The translations under genes were made by a program, and so were the position numbers. From Rhizohabitans arisaemae (GTDB lineage Bacteria; Actinomycetota; Actinomycetes; Streptosporangiales; Streptosporangiaceae): a stretch of DNA of 64,000 bases. A model generated the notes under the pieces. The model made no database searches. It saw only the letters and a program-made list of their open reading frames with translations, and had not been told where the DNA came from. The stretch lies in assembly GCF_025996515.1 (NCBI RefSeq), contig NZ_BLRH01000029.1, forward strand, positions 248,001 to 312,000, written 5' to 3'. Of this stretch, positions 9,222-19,076 are shown in pieces. Positions within the stretch are counted from its first letter, which is position 1; each line of letters starts with the position of its first letter.

Positions 9222-11084
9222 TCAGACCGGTACCGCCTGCCAGTCGTCGGGATCGGACCAGCCTTCCGGCCAGACCAGACCACCCGCGCTCTGCACCTTC
9301 CGGAAGTGCTCACCCCGGTCGAACATGGGCAGGCCGTCCCGCGCGCCGCGACGCTCGGCCCGGAGCCGGTCGGTGGCCTCCTCGTCCACGGTGAGCCCGT
9401 CGGCGAAGACCACGCCGTACTCCGACTCGGCCGCCTCCCGGGTGACCAGCCCGCACCGGACGTCGTACCGGACCAGCTCGGTCTCCCGCTCCAAGGGGTC
9501 GCCCCAGCCGCCGCCGCCCGACGTCCACAGCCGGACCAGGTCGCCCGCGCGCACCTGGACGTCGTCCACCATGCCGGGGAGCGAGCGGACCACGCCGTCC
9601 TCGCCGGACTCCACCGAGACGCCGTACGGGTGCCCGGCGAGGCCGCCGTTGACGCCGTACGGAGCCAGCTCGGATCGGTCCGCGTTGGACAGGAGCAGGC
9701 AGTCCCGCAGCGCCCGTACCCGCTTGTCGTACCCGAAGCCGCCCCGGCGCTTGCCGGCCCCGGCGGAGTCGGCGCGCAGCGCGAGGCTCTCCACCAGCAC
9801 CGGGTAGCGCTGCTCGGAGAACTCGGCGGGCAGGTTGCGGGAGTTGGGCACGATGTGCACGACGTCGCTGCCGTCGGCCCACGGGCGCCCCGGCCCGCCG
9901 CCGCCGAGCACCTCGCGGAAGAGACTCAACTTGCCGTCCCTGGCGCGGCTGTGCAGGCCCCAGATCCGGATCGTCTCGTGGTCGGCCGGCATGATCCCGC
10001 CGGTGGCCTTGGCCAGCGCCCCGGCGAAGATGCCCAGGGAGCGGATGAGGATGAAGAACCGCAGACCGGTGGGGCGGCCGAAGTGCGGGGTGACCAGGGT
10101 GCCCTTCTCCGGGAAGACCACGTCGATGACGTCCAGCACGCCCTCGTTGATGTCGATCTCGGCGGCGCGCTCCGGCGAGTCGGCCAGGCAGCGCAGCACC
10201 GGGCCCATCCACTTGCGGACGAACCGGCCTTCGCAGTAGTCGATGGCCCAGTTGATCGGGCCCTCGGCCTCCGGGTCGGTGCCGGTGAAGTCGAGCGTGA
10301 TCTTCTCCGCGGTCTTGGTCATGGTGAGCCGCATGGCGTACAGCTTCCGGGTGAAACCGTCGGACTCGATGTAGTCCTCGAACGTGTAGACGCCGTCCGC
10401 GATCTTGGGCAGCAGCTCCGCCCGGATCGTCGCCGCGCAGTTCTCGATGATCGCGTCGAACGCGTCCTCCAGCGCCTCGACGCCGTACCGTTCGGCGAGC
10501 TCGGTGAGTCTGCGCGAGCCGAGCTGGCACGCCCCGATCTCGGAGTCGATGTCGCCCCGCAGGTGCTCGGGGAGTCGGGAGTTCCGCTCGATGATCCGGA
10601 ACGCGGTCTCGTTGAGCACGCCCTTGTCGTAGAGCTTGGCCGGGGGGACCACCAGGCCCTCACCCCACTGGTCCCGGACCTGGACCGGCAGGCTTCCGGG
10701 GACGCAGCCGCCCACGTCGTCGTGGTGGCCGAAGACCTGGGCGAAGCCGAGCAGGCGGCCGCCGTAAAAGATCGGCACGGTGGTGCACAGGTCCGGGACG
10801 TGGCCGCAGGAGCCCGCGCTGTTGTACGGATCGTTCCAGAAGAAGACGTCACCGGGGTTGATGTCGTCCCCGAAGAACTCGAAGATCGGTTCGATCAGGG
10901 AGCCGTACGACCGGCCGGTGAGCTTGCGGCCCTTGGCGTCGTACAGGCCGACCCGGTAGTCGTGCTGGTCACGGATCATCGGGGAGCGTGCCGCCCGCTC
11001 CACCGCGGCCTCGATCTCCACCTCGGCCGAGCGGATCGTGCCGGTGATGACCTCGAGTTCGATGGGCCCGAGCCTGGTTGTCAT
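9222..11084 (-). CDS. hydantoinase B/oxoprolinase family protein
   Basis: 620-residue HyuB-type subunit. With HyuA it forms ATP-dependent enzymes that open lactam or imide rings (5-oxoprolinase, N-methylhydantoinase, caprolactamase) or carboxylate ketones (acetone/acetophenone carboxylase). Visible family hallmarks are RDQHDYRVGLYD near the start, FFWNDPYNSAGSCGHVPD around residue 100, and a C-terminal GGGGWGDPLERE. The start ATG overlaps the TGA of hyuA (ATGA). Pairing with a molybdenum hydroxylase and an amidase favours a lactam/hydantoin ring opening rather than ketone carboxylation; this is inference. Confidence 0.92.
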   Translation of the reverse strand: MTTRLGPIELEVITGTIRSAEVEIEAAVERAARSPMIRDQHDYRVGLYDAKGRKLTGRSYGSLIEPIFEFFGDDINPGDVFFWNDPYNSAGSCGHVPDLCTTVPIFYGGRLLGFAQVFGHHDDVGGCVPGSLPVQVRDQWGEGLVVPPAKLYDKGVLNETAFRIIERNSRLPEHLRGDIDSEIGACQLGSRRLTELAERYGVEALEDAFDAIIENCAATIRAELLPKIADGVYTFEDYIESDGFTRKLYAMRLTMTKTAEKITLDFTGTDPEAEGPINWAIDYCEGRFVRKWMGPVLRCLADSPERAAEIDINEGVLDVIDVVFPEKGTLVTPHFGRPTGLRFFILIRSLGIFAGALAKATGGIMPADHETIRIWGLHSRARDGKLSLFREVLGGGGPGRPWADGSDVVHIVPNSRNLPAEFSEQRYPVLVESLALRADSAGAGKRRGGFGYDKRVRALRDCLLLSNADRSELAPYGVNGGLAGHPYGVSVESGEDGVVRSLPGMVDDVQVRAGDLVRLWTSGGGGWGDPLERETELVRYDVRCGLVTREAAESEYGVVFADGLTVDEEATDRLRAERRGARDGLPMFDRGEHFRKVQSAGGLVWPEGWSDPDDWQAVPV

Positions 11085-13138
11085 GCCAACCGCCTTTTCA
11101 TGATCAGGTTGCCGAAGGAATCGATGGTGGCGGCCCAGTCCGCGGGGACGACCACGGTGGCCCCGTACTCCTCGACGACGCACGGGCCGTCGATCCGCGA
11201 CCCGGCGCCCAGGTCGGCCCGGCGGTAGATCACGCAGTCCCGCCAGCCGGCCCCGCGCCAGTAGACCGGGCGGCGGGAAGCGGGCTCGGCTGCGGCGCTT
11301 TCGGTCACCCCGGTGAGTTCCGGGCGGTGGAGCCGGCCGACGGCCTGGACCCGGAGGTTGACGATCTCGACGTCCTGCTTGCCGGCGTAGGAGAACCCGT
11401 ACACCCGCTCGTGCTCGTCGTGGAAGGCCACGGCGACCGCGGCGAGCGACTCGGCGTCGGGGGTGCCGACGGGGACCGAGACCGTGACCTCGTACCCTTC
11501 GCCCACGTACCGCATGTCGGCGCTGCGCACCAGCTCCACCCGTGCGGCGTTGACCCCCTCGTCGGCGAGCTCGTCCTGGCCGAGCCGTTCCAGCTCGTTC
11601 CAGAGCGCCGTGACCTCCGCGGTCACCTCCGGGGAGACCTGCCGGACGAAAGTCCGTACATAGTCGCGCTTGACGTCGGTCACCTGGAGGCCGAACGCGG
11701 ACAGGTTGCCGGGGTTCGGCGGCACCAGCACCGAGGTCATGCCGAGGAAGTCGGCGACCTCGGCGGCGAGCAGCGGGCCGGCCCCGCCGAAGGCGACCAG
11801 CGTGTAGGCGCCCGGGTCGCGGCCCTTGAGGGTGGAGACCTGGCGGATTCCGGCGACCTGACCGGCGACGGCGACCTCCAGCACCCCCGCCGCGGCGTCC
11901 TCGGCGCTCAGGTCCCAGTGGGCGCCGAACTCGGCGAACACCGCCCTGGCCGACTCGATGTCCAGGACCAGGTCGCCGCCGACCAGCGACGCGGGGAAGC
12001 GTCCGAGCACGGCCGCGGCGTCGGTCACCGTGGGCCGGGTGCCGCCCCTGCGGTAGCAGATGGGGCCGGGGACCGCACCCGCGCTCTTCGGGCCGACCTT
12101 GAGCGCGCCGTTCGGCCCGACCCAGGCGAGGGAGCCGCCGCCGGTGCCCACCGTGGCGATGTCGATCATCGGGACCTTGACCGGATAGTTCTCGATCACG
12201 GTCTCGTTGGTGAGCCGGATCGTGAGGTCCTCGATCAGGGCGACATCGGTCGAGGTGCCGCCCACGTCCAGCGTGATGATGTCGGAGATACCCGCGCCAC
12301 GCGCCGACTCGATCGCGCCGAGCACCCCGCCGGCCGGTCCGGAGAGCAGCATGGTGACCGGCTTCTCCCCGGCGGCCTGGGCGCTGACCACACCGCCGTT
12401 GGACTGCATGATCAGGAACGGCAGGTCTCCGGAGCGGGCCCGCAACTCCTGGTGGGCGCGGTCCAGGTAGGTGCGGCAGTAGGGCTTGACCATGACGTCG
12501 AGCAGCGTGGTCATGGCCCGCTCGTACTCGCGGTACTCCGGCAGCACCGTGCTGGACAGGGAGACGAACAGGTCGGGGAAGGCCTCGCCCAGCAGCTCGC
12601 CGACCCGGCGCTCGTGCTCGGGGTTGGCGTAGGAGTGCAGCAGGCAGACGCCGAGGCGGTTGACGCCCGCGTCGACCAGCTCCTTGGCGGCGGCGAGGAC
12701 GGCCGCCTCGTCGAGTTCGCGGTGGACCGCCCCGTCGAAGGTGAGCCGTCCGGGCACCTCACGGACGAGGTGCAGCGGGACGATCCGCGGTGGCTTCACC
12801 CAGAAGAAGGAGTTCCCGTAGCCGTCGGGGACCGACTGCCGCGCGATCTCCAGCAGGTGGCGGAAGCCCTCGGTCACGAGTAGCCCGATGCCGTCGAATT
12901 CGTGCTCCAGCACGGCGTTGGTCGCCGTCGTCGTGCCGTGCACCACCATCTCGACGCTGTCGAAGTCGGCGCCCGCGAGGGCGAGGACCTTCTCGACGCC
13001 GGTGAGCAGCGCCCGGCTGGGGTCCTCTCGGTCACTCGGGGTCTTGACCACGTGGACGGCGCCGCTCACACCGTCGATGCCGATCACGTCGGTGAAAGTG
13101 CCTCCGGTGTCCACCGAGACACGCAAGCTACCGGCCAC
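11081..13138 (-). CDS. hydantoinase A/oxoprolinase family protein
   Basis: 685-residue HyuA-type ATPase subunit. The ASKHA-type phosphate-binding loop is near the N-terminus (SVDTGGTFTDVIGID) and the second, DVGGTSTDVALI, lies around residue 290. A third glycine-rich motif, AFGGAGPLLAAEVAD, is in the second half. It uses ATP to activate the amide carbonyl for ring opening by HyuB. Translation begins at a GTG preceded by AGGAG. It is the promoter-proximal gene of the minus-strand operon, facing the coxG-xdhC-moaA set across a 190-nt divergent promoter with a perfect palindrome. Confidence 0.92.
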   Translation of the reverse strand: MAGSLRVSVDTGGTFTDVIGIDGVSGAVHVVKTPSDREDPSRALLTGVEKVLALAGADFDSVEMVVHGTTTATNAVLEHEFDGIGLLVTEGFRHLLEIARQSVPDGYGNSFFWVKPPRIVPLHLVREVPGRLTFDGAVHRELDEAAVLAAAKELVDAGVNRLGVCLLHSYANPEHERRVGELLGEAFPDLFVSLSSTVLPEYREYERAMTTLLDVMVKPYCRTYLDRAHQELRARSGDLPFLIMQSNGGVVSAQAAGEKPVTMLLSGPAGGVLGAIESARGAGISDIITLDVGGTSTDVALIEDLTIRLTNETVIENYPVKVPMIDIATVGTGGGSLAWVGPNGALKVGPKSAGAVPGPICYRRGGTRPTVTDAAAVLGRFPASLVGGDLVLDIESARAVFAEFGAHWDLSAEDAAAGVLEVAVAGQVAGIRQVSTLKGRDPGAYTLVAFGGAGPLLAAEVADFLGMTSVLVPPNPGNLSAFGLQVTDVKRDYVRTFVRQVSPEVTAEVTALWNELERLGQDELADEGVNAARVELVRSADMRYVGEGYEVTVSVPVGTPDAESLAAVAVAFHDEHERVYGFSYAGKQDVEIVNLRVQAVGRLHRPELTGVTESAAAEPASRRPVYWRGAGWRDCVIYRRADLGAGSRIDGPCVVEEYGATVVVPADWAATIDSFGNLIMKRRLA

Positions 13139-13156
13139 GGCTCTCCTATTGACTAG

Positions 13157-13173
13157 TGTCCGCTAGGCGGACA
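13157..13173. promoter_or_regulatory. perfect palindrome in hyuA/coxG divergent promoter, putative IclR operator
   Basis: TGTCCGCTAGGCGGACA is a perfect palindrome (7-bp arms, TAG centre) 19 nt upstream of the hyuA GTG. The same core recurs at 8051-8064 before the transporter genes. IclR-family regulators bind palindromes of about this size. Placement between divergent operons suggests joint control of ring opening and of molybdenum-enzyme maturation. Confidence 0.6.
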
Positions 13174-13328
13174 TGATATCCACTCAGAGGACGGTAACTT
13201 TAAGACGTGTGCAGTGTCAACGGCAGATCAGGCCGGTGTAATCGACCGTTGTATTCGCGGAGTGGATTTGCTATCCGTTGAATGACTACGTCGCCAAAGC
13301 CGGTGACAGTTGTCTCGGGAGTGTGGGC

Positions 13329-13985
13329 ATGAAGCTCGAACAGGAATTCACCATCCCCGTCGAGGTGGACCGGGCCTGGGAGGTGCTGCTTGACGTCAAG
13401 CGGATCGCCCCCTGCTTCCCGGGCGCCTCGCTGACCTCCTTCGAGGACGACACCGTCGCCGGCTCGGTCAAGGTGAAGCTGGGCCCGGTGCTGCTCACCT
13501 ACAACGGCACGGCGCGGTTCGAGGAGCGCGACGCCGAGAACCGGCAGGTCAGGATCAGCGCCAAAGGCACCGACACCAAAGGCAACGGAAGCGCGAGCGC
13601 CCAGGTCACCGCGGTCCTGCGTGAGTCGGGCCCGTCCACCACGACCTGCTCCATCGTCACCGACCTCAACATCACCGGCCGTCCCGCGCAGTTCGGGCGC
13701 GGCATGATGCTGGAGATCGGCAACAAGATCCTCGGGCAGTTCTCCGCCAACCTCGCCGCGAGCCTCGCCGAAGCGGACCGGCAGCCCGAGCCGGTGGCCG
13801 CCCAAGCCGCCTCGGCCGGTGCCACCCGTCCGGCCGTTCCGGCCGCGAGCAGTGCGCCCCCGCGGGAGGCCGAAGCGCTTGACCTGCTCAGCGCCGCCCG
13901 GGGCAGCGTCCTCAAGCGGGTCGCCCCGGTGGCGATCGGCGCCGTCGTGGTCGCGGCCATCGTCATCTGGTGGGCGAACCGCTAG
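13329..13985 (+). CDS. CoxG/SRPBCC-family protein with C-terminal membrane anchor
   Basis: 218-residue protein with an SRPBCC (START-like) domain in residues 1-145 beginning MKLEQEFTIPVEVDRAWEVL, typical of CoxG, a protein encoded with molybdenum hydroxylases and thought to recruit or anchor them to the membrane. A low-complexity Ala/Pro linker follows, then a C-terminal hydrophobic helix VAPVAIGAVVVAAIVIWW ending in ANR. The ATG at 13329 has GGGAG seven nucleotides upstream; an earlier in-frame ATG lacks one and precedes the conserved domain. The tail could hold the hydroxylase at the membrane near the electron acceptor. Confidence 0.87.
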   Translation: MKLEQEFTIPVEVDRAWEVLLDVKRIAPCFPGASLTSFEDDTVAGSVKVKLGPVLLTYNGTARFEERDAENRQVRISAKGTDTKGNGSASAQVTAVLRESGPSTTTCSIVTDLNITGRPAQFGRGMMLEIGNKILGQFSANLAASLAEADRQPEPVAAQAASAGATRPAVPAASSAPPREAEALDLLSAARGSVLKRVAPVAIGAVVVAAIVIWWANR

Positions 13986-13994
13986 GGTCCGGCG

Positions 13995-15089
13995 ATGAAG
14001 GAGATCGCGGAGACGCTCCTGGCCTGGCGGCGCGACGGTATCCGTTTCGCCCTCGCCACGGTGGTCGCCACCTGGAAGTCCGCACCCCGGCAGCCCGGGG
14101 CCGCGATGGCGGTCGCCGAGAGCGGCGAGGTCGTGGGCAGCGTGTCCGGCGGATGCGTCGAAGGCGCGCTGTACGAACTCGCGCTCGAAGTGATCGAGAG
14201 CGGGGAGCCGCGCCTGGCCCACTACGGCGTCAGCGACGACGAGGCGTTCGGCGTCGGGCTGACCTGCGGCGGCATGCTCGACGTGCTCGTGGTCCCGGTC
14301 GACGACCACTCCTACCCCGAGTTCGCCGAACTGGCCGCGGCGGTCGTGGCCGGGAAACCGATCGCGGTCGCCACCGTGACCGGCGGCCTCCCCGAGATCG
14401 GCGGGCGTCTCGTCGTCACCGACGCCGGGACCGCCGGAACCCTGGGGCGGGTACGGCGGGACGCGGCGATCGCCGAGCTCGCCCGGGGCATGCTCGCCTC
14501 AGGCCGTACCGGCACCGTCCGCACCGGGCTGGACGGACGACGGCGGGAGGACGACCTGAGCGTGTTCGTCCAGTCCTTCTCCCCACCGCCCCGGATGCTG
14601 GTCTTCGGGGCGATCGACTTCGCCGCGGCGGTCACCCGGATCGGCAAGTTCCTCGGCTACCACGTCACGGTCTGCGACGCCCGCCCCGTCTTCGCCACCG
14701 CCAAGCGGTTCCCCGACGCCGACGAGGTCGTGGTCGACTGGCCGCATCGGTACCTCGCCACCGCCCACGTCGACGAACGGACCGCGATCTGCGTGCTCAC
14801 CCACGACCCCAAGTTCGACGTGCCCCTGCTCACGCTCGCGGTGCGCACCCCCGCCCGCTACATCGGGGTGATGGGGAGCAGGCGCACCCACGAGGATCGC
14901 AACGCCCGGCTGCGGGCCGAGGGCGTCACCGAGGCCGAGCTCGCCCGGCTCTCCTCCCCGATCGGCCTGGACCTGTGCGCCCGGACACCGGAGGAGACCG
15001 CCGTCGCCATCGCCGCCGAGATCATCGCGCTCACCTGGGGCGGCACCGGGGCACGGCTCTCCACCATCACCGAGGCGATCCACCGATGA
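13995..15089 (+). CDS. XdhC/CoxI-family molybdenum cofactor maturation protein
   Basis: 364-residue member of the XdhC family, which binds molybdenum cofactor, helps its sulfuration and inserts it into xanthine dehydrogenase-type enzymes. The N-terminal XdhC/CoxI domain has SAPRQPGAAMAV and GSVSGGCVEG; the C-terminal Rossmann-like domain has the segment MLVFGAIDFAAAV and YIGVMGSRRTHEDR. It lies 9 nt after coxG and overlaps moaA by ATGA, so the three are one transcription unit serving the hydroxylase encoded divergently. Confidence 0.92.
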   Translation: MKEIAETLLAWRRDGIRFALATVVATWKSAPRQPGAAMAVAESGEVVGSVSGGCVEGALYELALEVIESGEPRLAHYGVSDDEAFGVGLTCGGMLDVLVVPVDDHSYPEFAELAAAVVAGKPIAVATVTGGLPEIGGRLVVTDAGTAGTLGRVRRDAAIAELARGMLASGRTGTVRTGLDGRRREDDLSVFVQSFSPPPRMLVFGAIDFAAAVTRIGKFLGYHVTVCDARPVFATAKRFPDADEVVVDWPHRYLATAHVDERTAICVLTHDPKFDVPLLTLAVRTPARYIGVMGSRRTHEDRNARLRAEGVTEAELARLSSPIGLDLCARTPEETAVAIAAEIIALTWGGTGARLSTITEAIHR

Positions 15090-16081
15090 CCGGCGGCGGG
15101 CTGGTGGACCGGTACGGCAGGGTCGCCACCGATCTGCGGGTCTCGGTCACCGACCGGTGCAACCTGCGCTGCGTGTACTGCATGCCGGCCGAGGGCCTGG
15201 CCTGGTTGCCGAGGAACGAAGTGCTCACCGACGCCGAGCTGGTCCGGGTGATCCGTGTGGGCGTCGAGCTGCTGGGCATCCGCGAGGTGCGCTTCACCGG
15301 GGGTGAGCCGCTGATCCGGCCCGGACTGGCATCCGTGATCGCCGAGGTCGCCGCGTTGACCCCGCGCCCCGACATCGCGGTGACCACGAACGGCCTCACC
15401 CTCGCCCGGCACGCCGGCGCCCTGACCGCCGCAGGCCTGAACCGGGTAAACGTCTCCCTGGACACCCTGCGCCGGGACCGCTTCCGCGAGCTCACCCGCC
15501 GCGACCGCCTCGACGACGTGCTCGTCGGCCTGCGGGCCGCCGTTGCGCACGGCCTCACCCCGGTCAAGGTCAACGCGGTGCTGATGCGCGGGGTCAACGA
15601 CGACGAGGCCTGCGACCTGCTCTCCTTCTGCCTGGATCAGGGCTACGAGCTCCGGTTCATCGAGCAGATGCCCCTCGACGCCGACCGCCGCTGGTCCCGG
15701 GCCGACATGGTGACCGCCGACGAGATCTTCGCCTCGCTCCGTACCCGGTTCACCCTCACCCCGCTCCCCGGCCGGGGCGCGTCCCCCGCGGAGCACTTCC
15801 TCGTCGGCGGCGGGCCGGCCCGGGTCGGTGTCATCGCCTCGGTCACCCGCCCGTTCTGCGGCGACTGCGACCGCACCCGCCTCACCGCCGACGGCCAGAT
15901 CCGCTCCTGCCTCTTCTCCCGCACCGAGGACGACCTGCGCACCCTGCTCCGCTCCGGCGCCCCCGACTCCGAGCTCGCCCAAGCCTGGCGCGGCGCCATG
16001 ACCGCCAAACCCGCAGGCCATGGCGTCGACGACCCCACCTTCATCCAGCCACCCCGCCCCATGAGCGCCATCGGCGGCTAA
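15086..16081 (+). CDS. moaA: GTP 3',8-cyclase MoaA
   Basis: 331-residue radical-SAM enzyme for the first step of molybdenum cofactor synthesis, turning GTP into 3',8-cyclo-GTP. The N-terminal 4Fe-4S site is C25-x3-C29-x2-C32 in DRCNLRCVYC; the second C-terminal cluster site is CGDCDRTRL with a further Cys 13 residues on. The protein ends in the diagnostic Gly-Gly needed for activity. The start is the ATG overlapping the xdhC stop; the same frame stays open far upstream, but that stretch is Arg-rich shadow of xdhC. Its place here implies extra cofactor capacity induced with the hydroxylase. Confidence 0.95.
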   Translation: MTGGGLVDRYGRVATDLRVSVTDRCNLRCVYCMPAEGLAWLPRNEVLTDAELVRVIRVGVELLGIREVRFTGGEPLIRPGLASVIAEVAALTPRPDIAVTTNGLTLARHAGALTAAGLNRVNVSLDTLRRDRFRELTRRDRLDDVLVGLRAAVAHGLTPVKVNAVLMRGVNDDEACDLLSFCLDQGYELRFIEQMPLDADRRWSRADMVTADEIFASLRTRFTLTPLPGRGASPAEHFLVGGGPARVGVIASVTRPFCGDCDRTRLTADGQIRSCLFSRTEDDLRTLLRSGAPDSELAQAWRGAMTAKPAGHGVDDPTFIQPPRPMSAIGG

Positions 16082-16137
16082 CCCCGGTGCGATAGACGGT
16101 ACGGCGAGACGCAGGAAACCTCGGCTACCGGGAAACG

Positions 16138-16332
16138 TCAGCCTTCCGGCAGATTGGCCTCGACAAACGCCGGAGCCACCAGCCGCACGCGAGTTTCCGG
16201 CAGATCCCCGGCAAGTGCACGTACGGCCATCTCCACGCCGGGAGCGCGGCGAAAGCTCCCAGAGAAACCCGGCAGGGGCTGGGGATCTAGGACGTCGGAA
16301 ACTTTACGGTTTCCAGACCATCTCGGCGCCAT
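16138..16332 (-). CDS. short hypothetical reading frame, possible gene remnant
   Basis: 64-codon frame overlapping the end of the AbiEi-like gene by 46 nt. The second half (VEMAVRALAGDLPETRVRLV onward) has protein-like composition, while the first 25 residues are an antisense-like overlap region. I do not recognise it. Because an AbiEii-type nucleotidyltransferase normally follows an AbiEi-type gene, this may be the tail of a decayed partner, but no catalytic motif remains. Weak support. Confidence 0.22.
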   Translation of the reverse strand: MAPRWSGNRKVSDVLDPQPLPGFSGSFRRAPGVEMAVRALAGDLPETRVRLVAPAFVEANLPEG

Positions 16333-17438
16333 GTTTTCTCATGTTCCCGCATGAAATCGACGACTGACTCACCAGCGGCGGGCAGCCTTCCCGGACCTGA
16401 CAGACAATCCAGGACCAATTGACTTAGTGCCACGTGGGGCAGACCGTCGATCTGACGGAGTCCGAAAAACACAATGGGATCAGGTGGAGTGAGCACCAAA
16501 AGATCCGGGCTTTGATCGGTGGCGATCAGGCGTGGATCTTTGGCGAGGATGTTCGTGATCTTCGGCGTGGCATGGAGCATGGTCTGGCCACCGATGGCCA
16601 ACGGCGCGATCGCCAGAGCCGCCGCCGGTCCGGTCACGGCGAATGCGCCAGGAAACTGGCGTTCGAGGTCACGCAGTCCGGCGATGGCGACTTCCACCCC
16701 GCCGGGCGCTATATACCCCGTGTAGCGGCCGGGTTTGAGCAGGGCCGTCTGTGAGGCGCGTGAGCGTAACAGGGCCACCCAGTCGACCCGGGTGACCACT
16801 CTGTCGCGGCGCTTGATCAATCCTTCCTCTTCAAGGACGTCAAGCAGACGGGAGACGTAGGCGTTGCTCAAACCCGTGGCCGTGGCCAGATCAACCGCAC
16901 GGTACGGGGGACGCACATCTGTCAGGACTCGAATCAGGCGTACGGCCTTGGCGCCGCTCAAGCCCCGGGTGCCACCTCTGGTCCGCGATCGGGGGTCGCG
17001 TTCGGAGCCCTGAGTTCGGATCACCACAGCGGGGCGATCCATTCGGAAGGAGATGTTCCCGGTTAGATCGAGATAGCCACAGTCCCAATCCGCAAGCATG
17101 TCGCGGGTCCGCGGGCTGATCCAGGGCGCGATGACTATCGCCGCCGCGTTCGGGTGCAGGCGTTTCAGTAGTTCAAGACGGGGCCAGACCGCCCCCTGCA
17201 ATCGAGCCGGAGTCGGATCAAGCATGGTTTCTACCAGAACCTCGCCGTAGAGGCTCTGATCGGGACCTTTGACAGTGATGATCTCGTAGTTTTGGGCCCA
17301 ATGCTTCGATGAACCTGCGGGCTCCTGCTTCATCTCGATCTTCCACTCAGCGCCGAGTGCACTGCGCAGCCGTTCGAGGCCAAGCTCCAGCAGGTGGTGC
17401 TCGCTCTCCGGCGACCAGGCTCCCAGGCTTTCGGTCAT
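16287..17438 (-). CDS. AbiEi-like HTH regulator (type IV antitoxin family), orphan
   Basis: 383-residue protein. Residues 1-140 form an N-terminal domain of unknown type, followed by a helix-turn-helix at about residues 165-225 (VRLIRVLTDVRPPYRAVDLA, then GLSNAYVSRLLDVLEEEGLI) and a C-terminal domain resembling AbiEi antitoxins. AbiEi-type proteins repress their own promoter by binding inverted repeats. Here the 119-nt upstream gap is packed with TTGCCA/TGGCAA sites. The partner toxin (AbiEii nucleotidyltransferase) is absent downstream. Codon use looks less GC-extreme than in the neighbours, which hints at acquisition. It follows the B12/FhuF operon on the same strand but likely has its own promoter. 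Confidence 0.6.
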   Translation of the reverse strand: MTESLGAWSPESEHHLLELGLERLRSALGAEWKIEMKQEPAGSSKHWAQNYEIITVKGPDQSLYGEVLVETMLDPTPARLQGAVWPRLELLKRLHPNAAAIVIAPWISPRTRDMLADWDCGYLDLTGNISFRMDRPAVVIRTQGSERDPRSRTRGGTRGLSGAKAVRLIRVLTDVRPPYRAVDLATATGLSNAYVSRLLDVLEEEGLIKRRDRVVTRVDWVALLRSRASQTALLKPGRYTGYIAPGGVEVAIAGLRDLERQFPGAFAVTGPAAALAIAPLAIGGQTMLHATPKITNILAKDPRLIATDQSPDLLVLTPPDPIVFFGLRQIDGLPHVALSQLVLDCLSGPGRLPAAGESVVDFMREHEKTWRRDGLETVKFPTS

Positions 17439-17470
17439 TCCCTCAGGATGTCACAGGTACTTAACCGATC

Positions 17471-17551
17471 TTGGCAAAAGTTGCCGGGAATCGCGTTTTG
17501 CCACTTGCTGGCAAACTTCGAAATCTGGCAACTTTGCCAAGTGGTTGGCAA
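17471..17551. promoter_or_regulatory. cluster of seven TTGCC/GGCAA sites upstream of the AbiEi-like gene
   Basis: Copies in alternating orientation at 17471-17477, 17481-17485, 17497-17503, 17509-17515, 17525-17531, 17533-17540 and 17545-17551. TTTGCCA-CTTGC-TGGCAAA (17497-17515) is a perfect 7-bp inverted repeat; GGCAA-AAG-TTGCC (17473-17485) is another. The array lies 33-113 nt before the start codon of the regulator. Such density fits cooperative autoregulation, as reported for AbiEi antitoxins. Confidence 0.6.
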
Positions 17552-17556
17552 CAAAC

Positions 17557-18269
17557 TCAACCTCGGGAGCTCGGGCGTTTTCGGTCCAGTGAGCAGTCGC
17601 CGCACCGGGAGCCGCCGGGGACGCGATGGTACAGGCAGCAGGTGCGGCGCCGGAAAGCGAGATCCGGGCGGGTGAACTCGCCCTTGCCGCGGAGTTTCCC
17701 GGTGCCGAGGAGTTCGCCGGCGAGCCAGGCGATCGAATCCCTCAGGTCGGGGCGGGCCCGGCGGAGGTCGCGGGCCGCCTCGGCCAGGGCGGAGGCCGCG
17801 TTGCCGTACAGGAGTCCGGTCGCGACCTTGACCCGGAGCCCGGCGGCGAGCGGGACGAGGTGGCCCGTCACGACCTGCTCGTAGAGGACGGCCACCAGCG
17901 TCTCGCCGCACGGCGCCCACCAGCCGCGGGGCTCGGGCAGGGACAGCCCGGGTCCGTCCGTGCGCTGCCGGAGATCGCCGAGGTCCGGGACGACGCCGTG
18001 GACGACGACGCAGCCGAGGAGGGGCGCCCATAGCCGGCAGGCGTGCCCGAGCTGGACGACGGAGGCGGCGATCCGCAGCTCCGGCGTGCCGTACCGGGCC
18101 GCCCGCTCGGCCACCAGATGCTCCAGACCCGTCGCGTACGCGTCCCGGACCGGACGCCATCCGTCACCGGTCCCATCGATCGGAAGTGTGAAGAAGGAGC
18201 CCAGGGCGGCGACGTCGGCCAGCGCGGCGGCGACCGTCTCGGGCGGTGCGGGAGTCAACGGCTCTAGGG

Positions 18270-18276
<7 letters not shown>
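17557..18276 (-). CDS. FhuF-type [2Fe-2S] protein in a cobalamin-transport operon
   Basis: 239-residue protein ending with the FhuF signature: Cys-Cys (RRTCCLYHRV) then, after ten residues, Cys-x2-Cys (RCGDCS), which ligates a [2Fe-2S] cluster in siderophore-iron reductases. The rest is helical and fits the FhuF fold. Translation begins at a GTG overlapping the btuD-like stop by 7 nt, so it is the last gene of the riboswitch-controlled operon. FhuF is known as a ferric-siderophore reductase; the B12 riboswitch upstream raises the possibility that this copy reduces cob(III)alamin or removes its upper ligand after import. That is inference. Confidence 0.85.

Positions 18277-19072
<796 letters not shown>

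Positions 19073-19076
<4 letters not shown>

Noticed and set aside
9306-11228. Long plus-strand reading frame of 640 codons opposite hyuB and hyuA
   Set aside because: It mirrors the coding genes on the other strand, is rich in Arg, Asp, Gly and Val repeats and has no recognisable domain. This is typical antisense openness at high GC.
13970-15085. N-terminal extension of MoaA
   Set aside because: The frame is open but Arg-rich and lies entirely over xdhC; the conserved MoaA start is at 15086 with an ATGA overlap.
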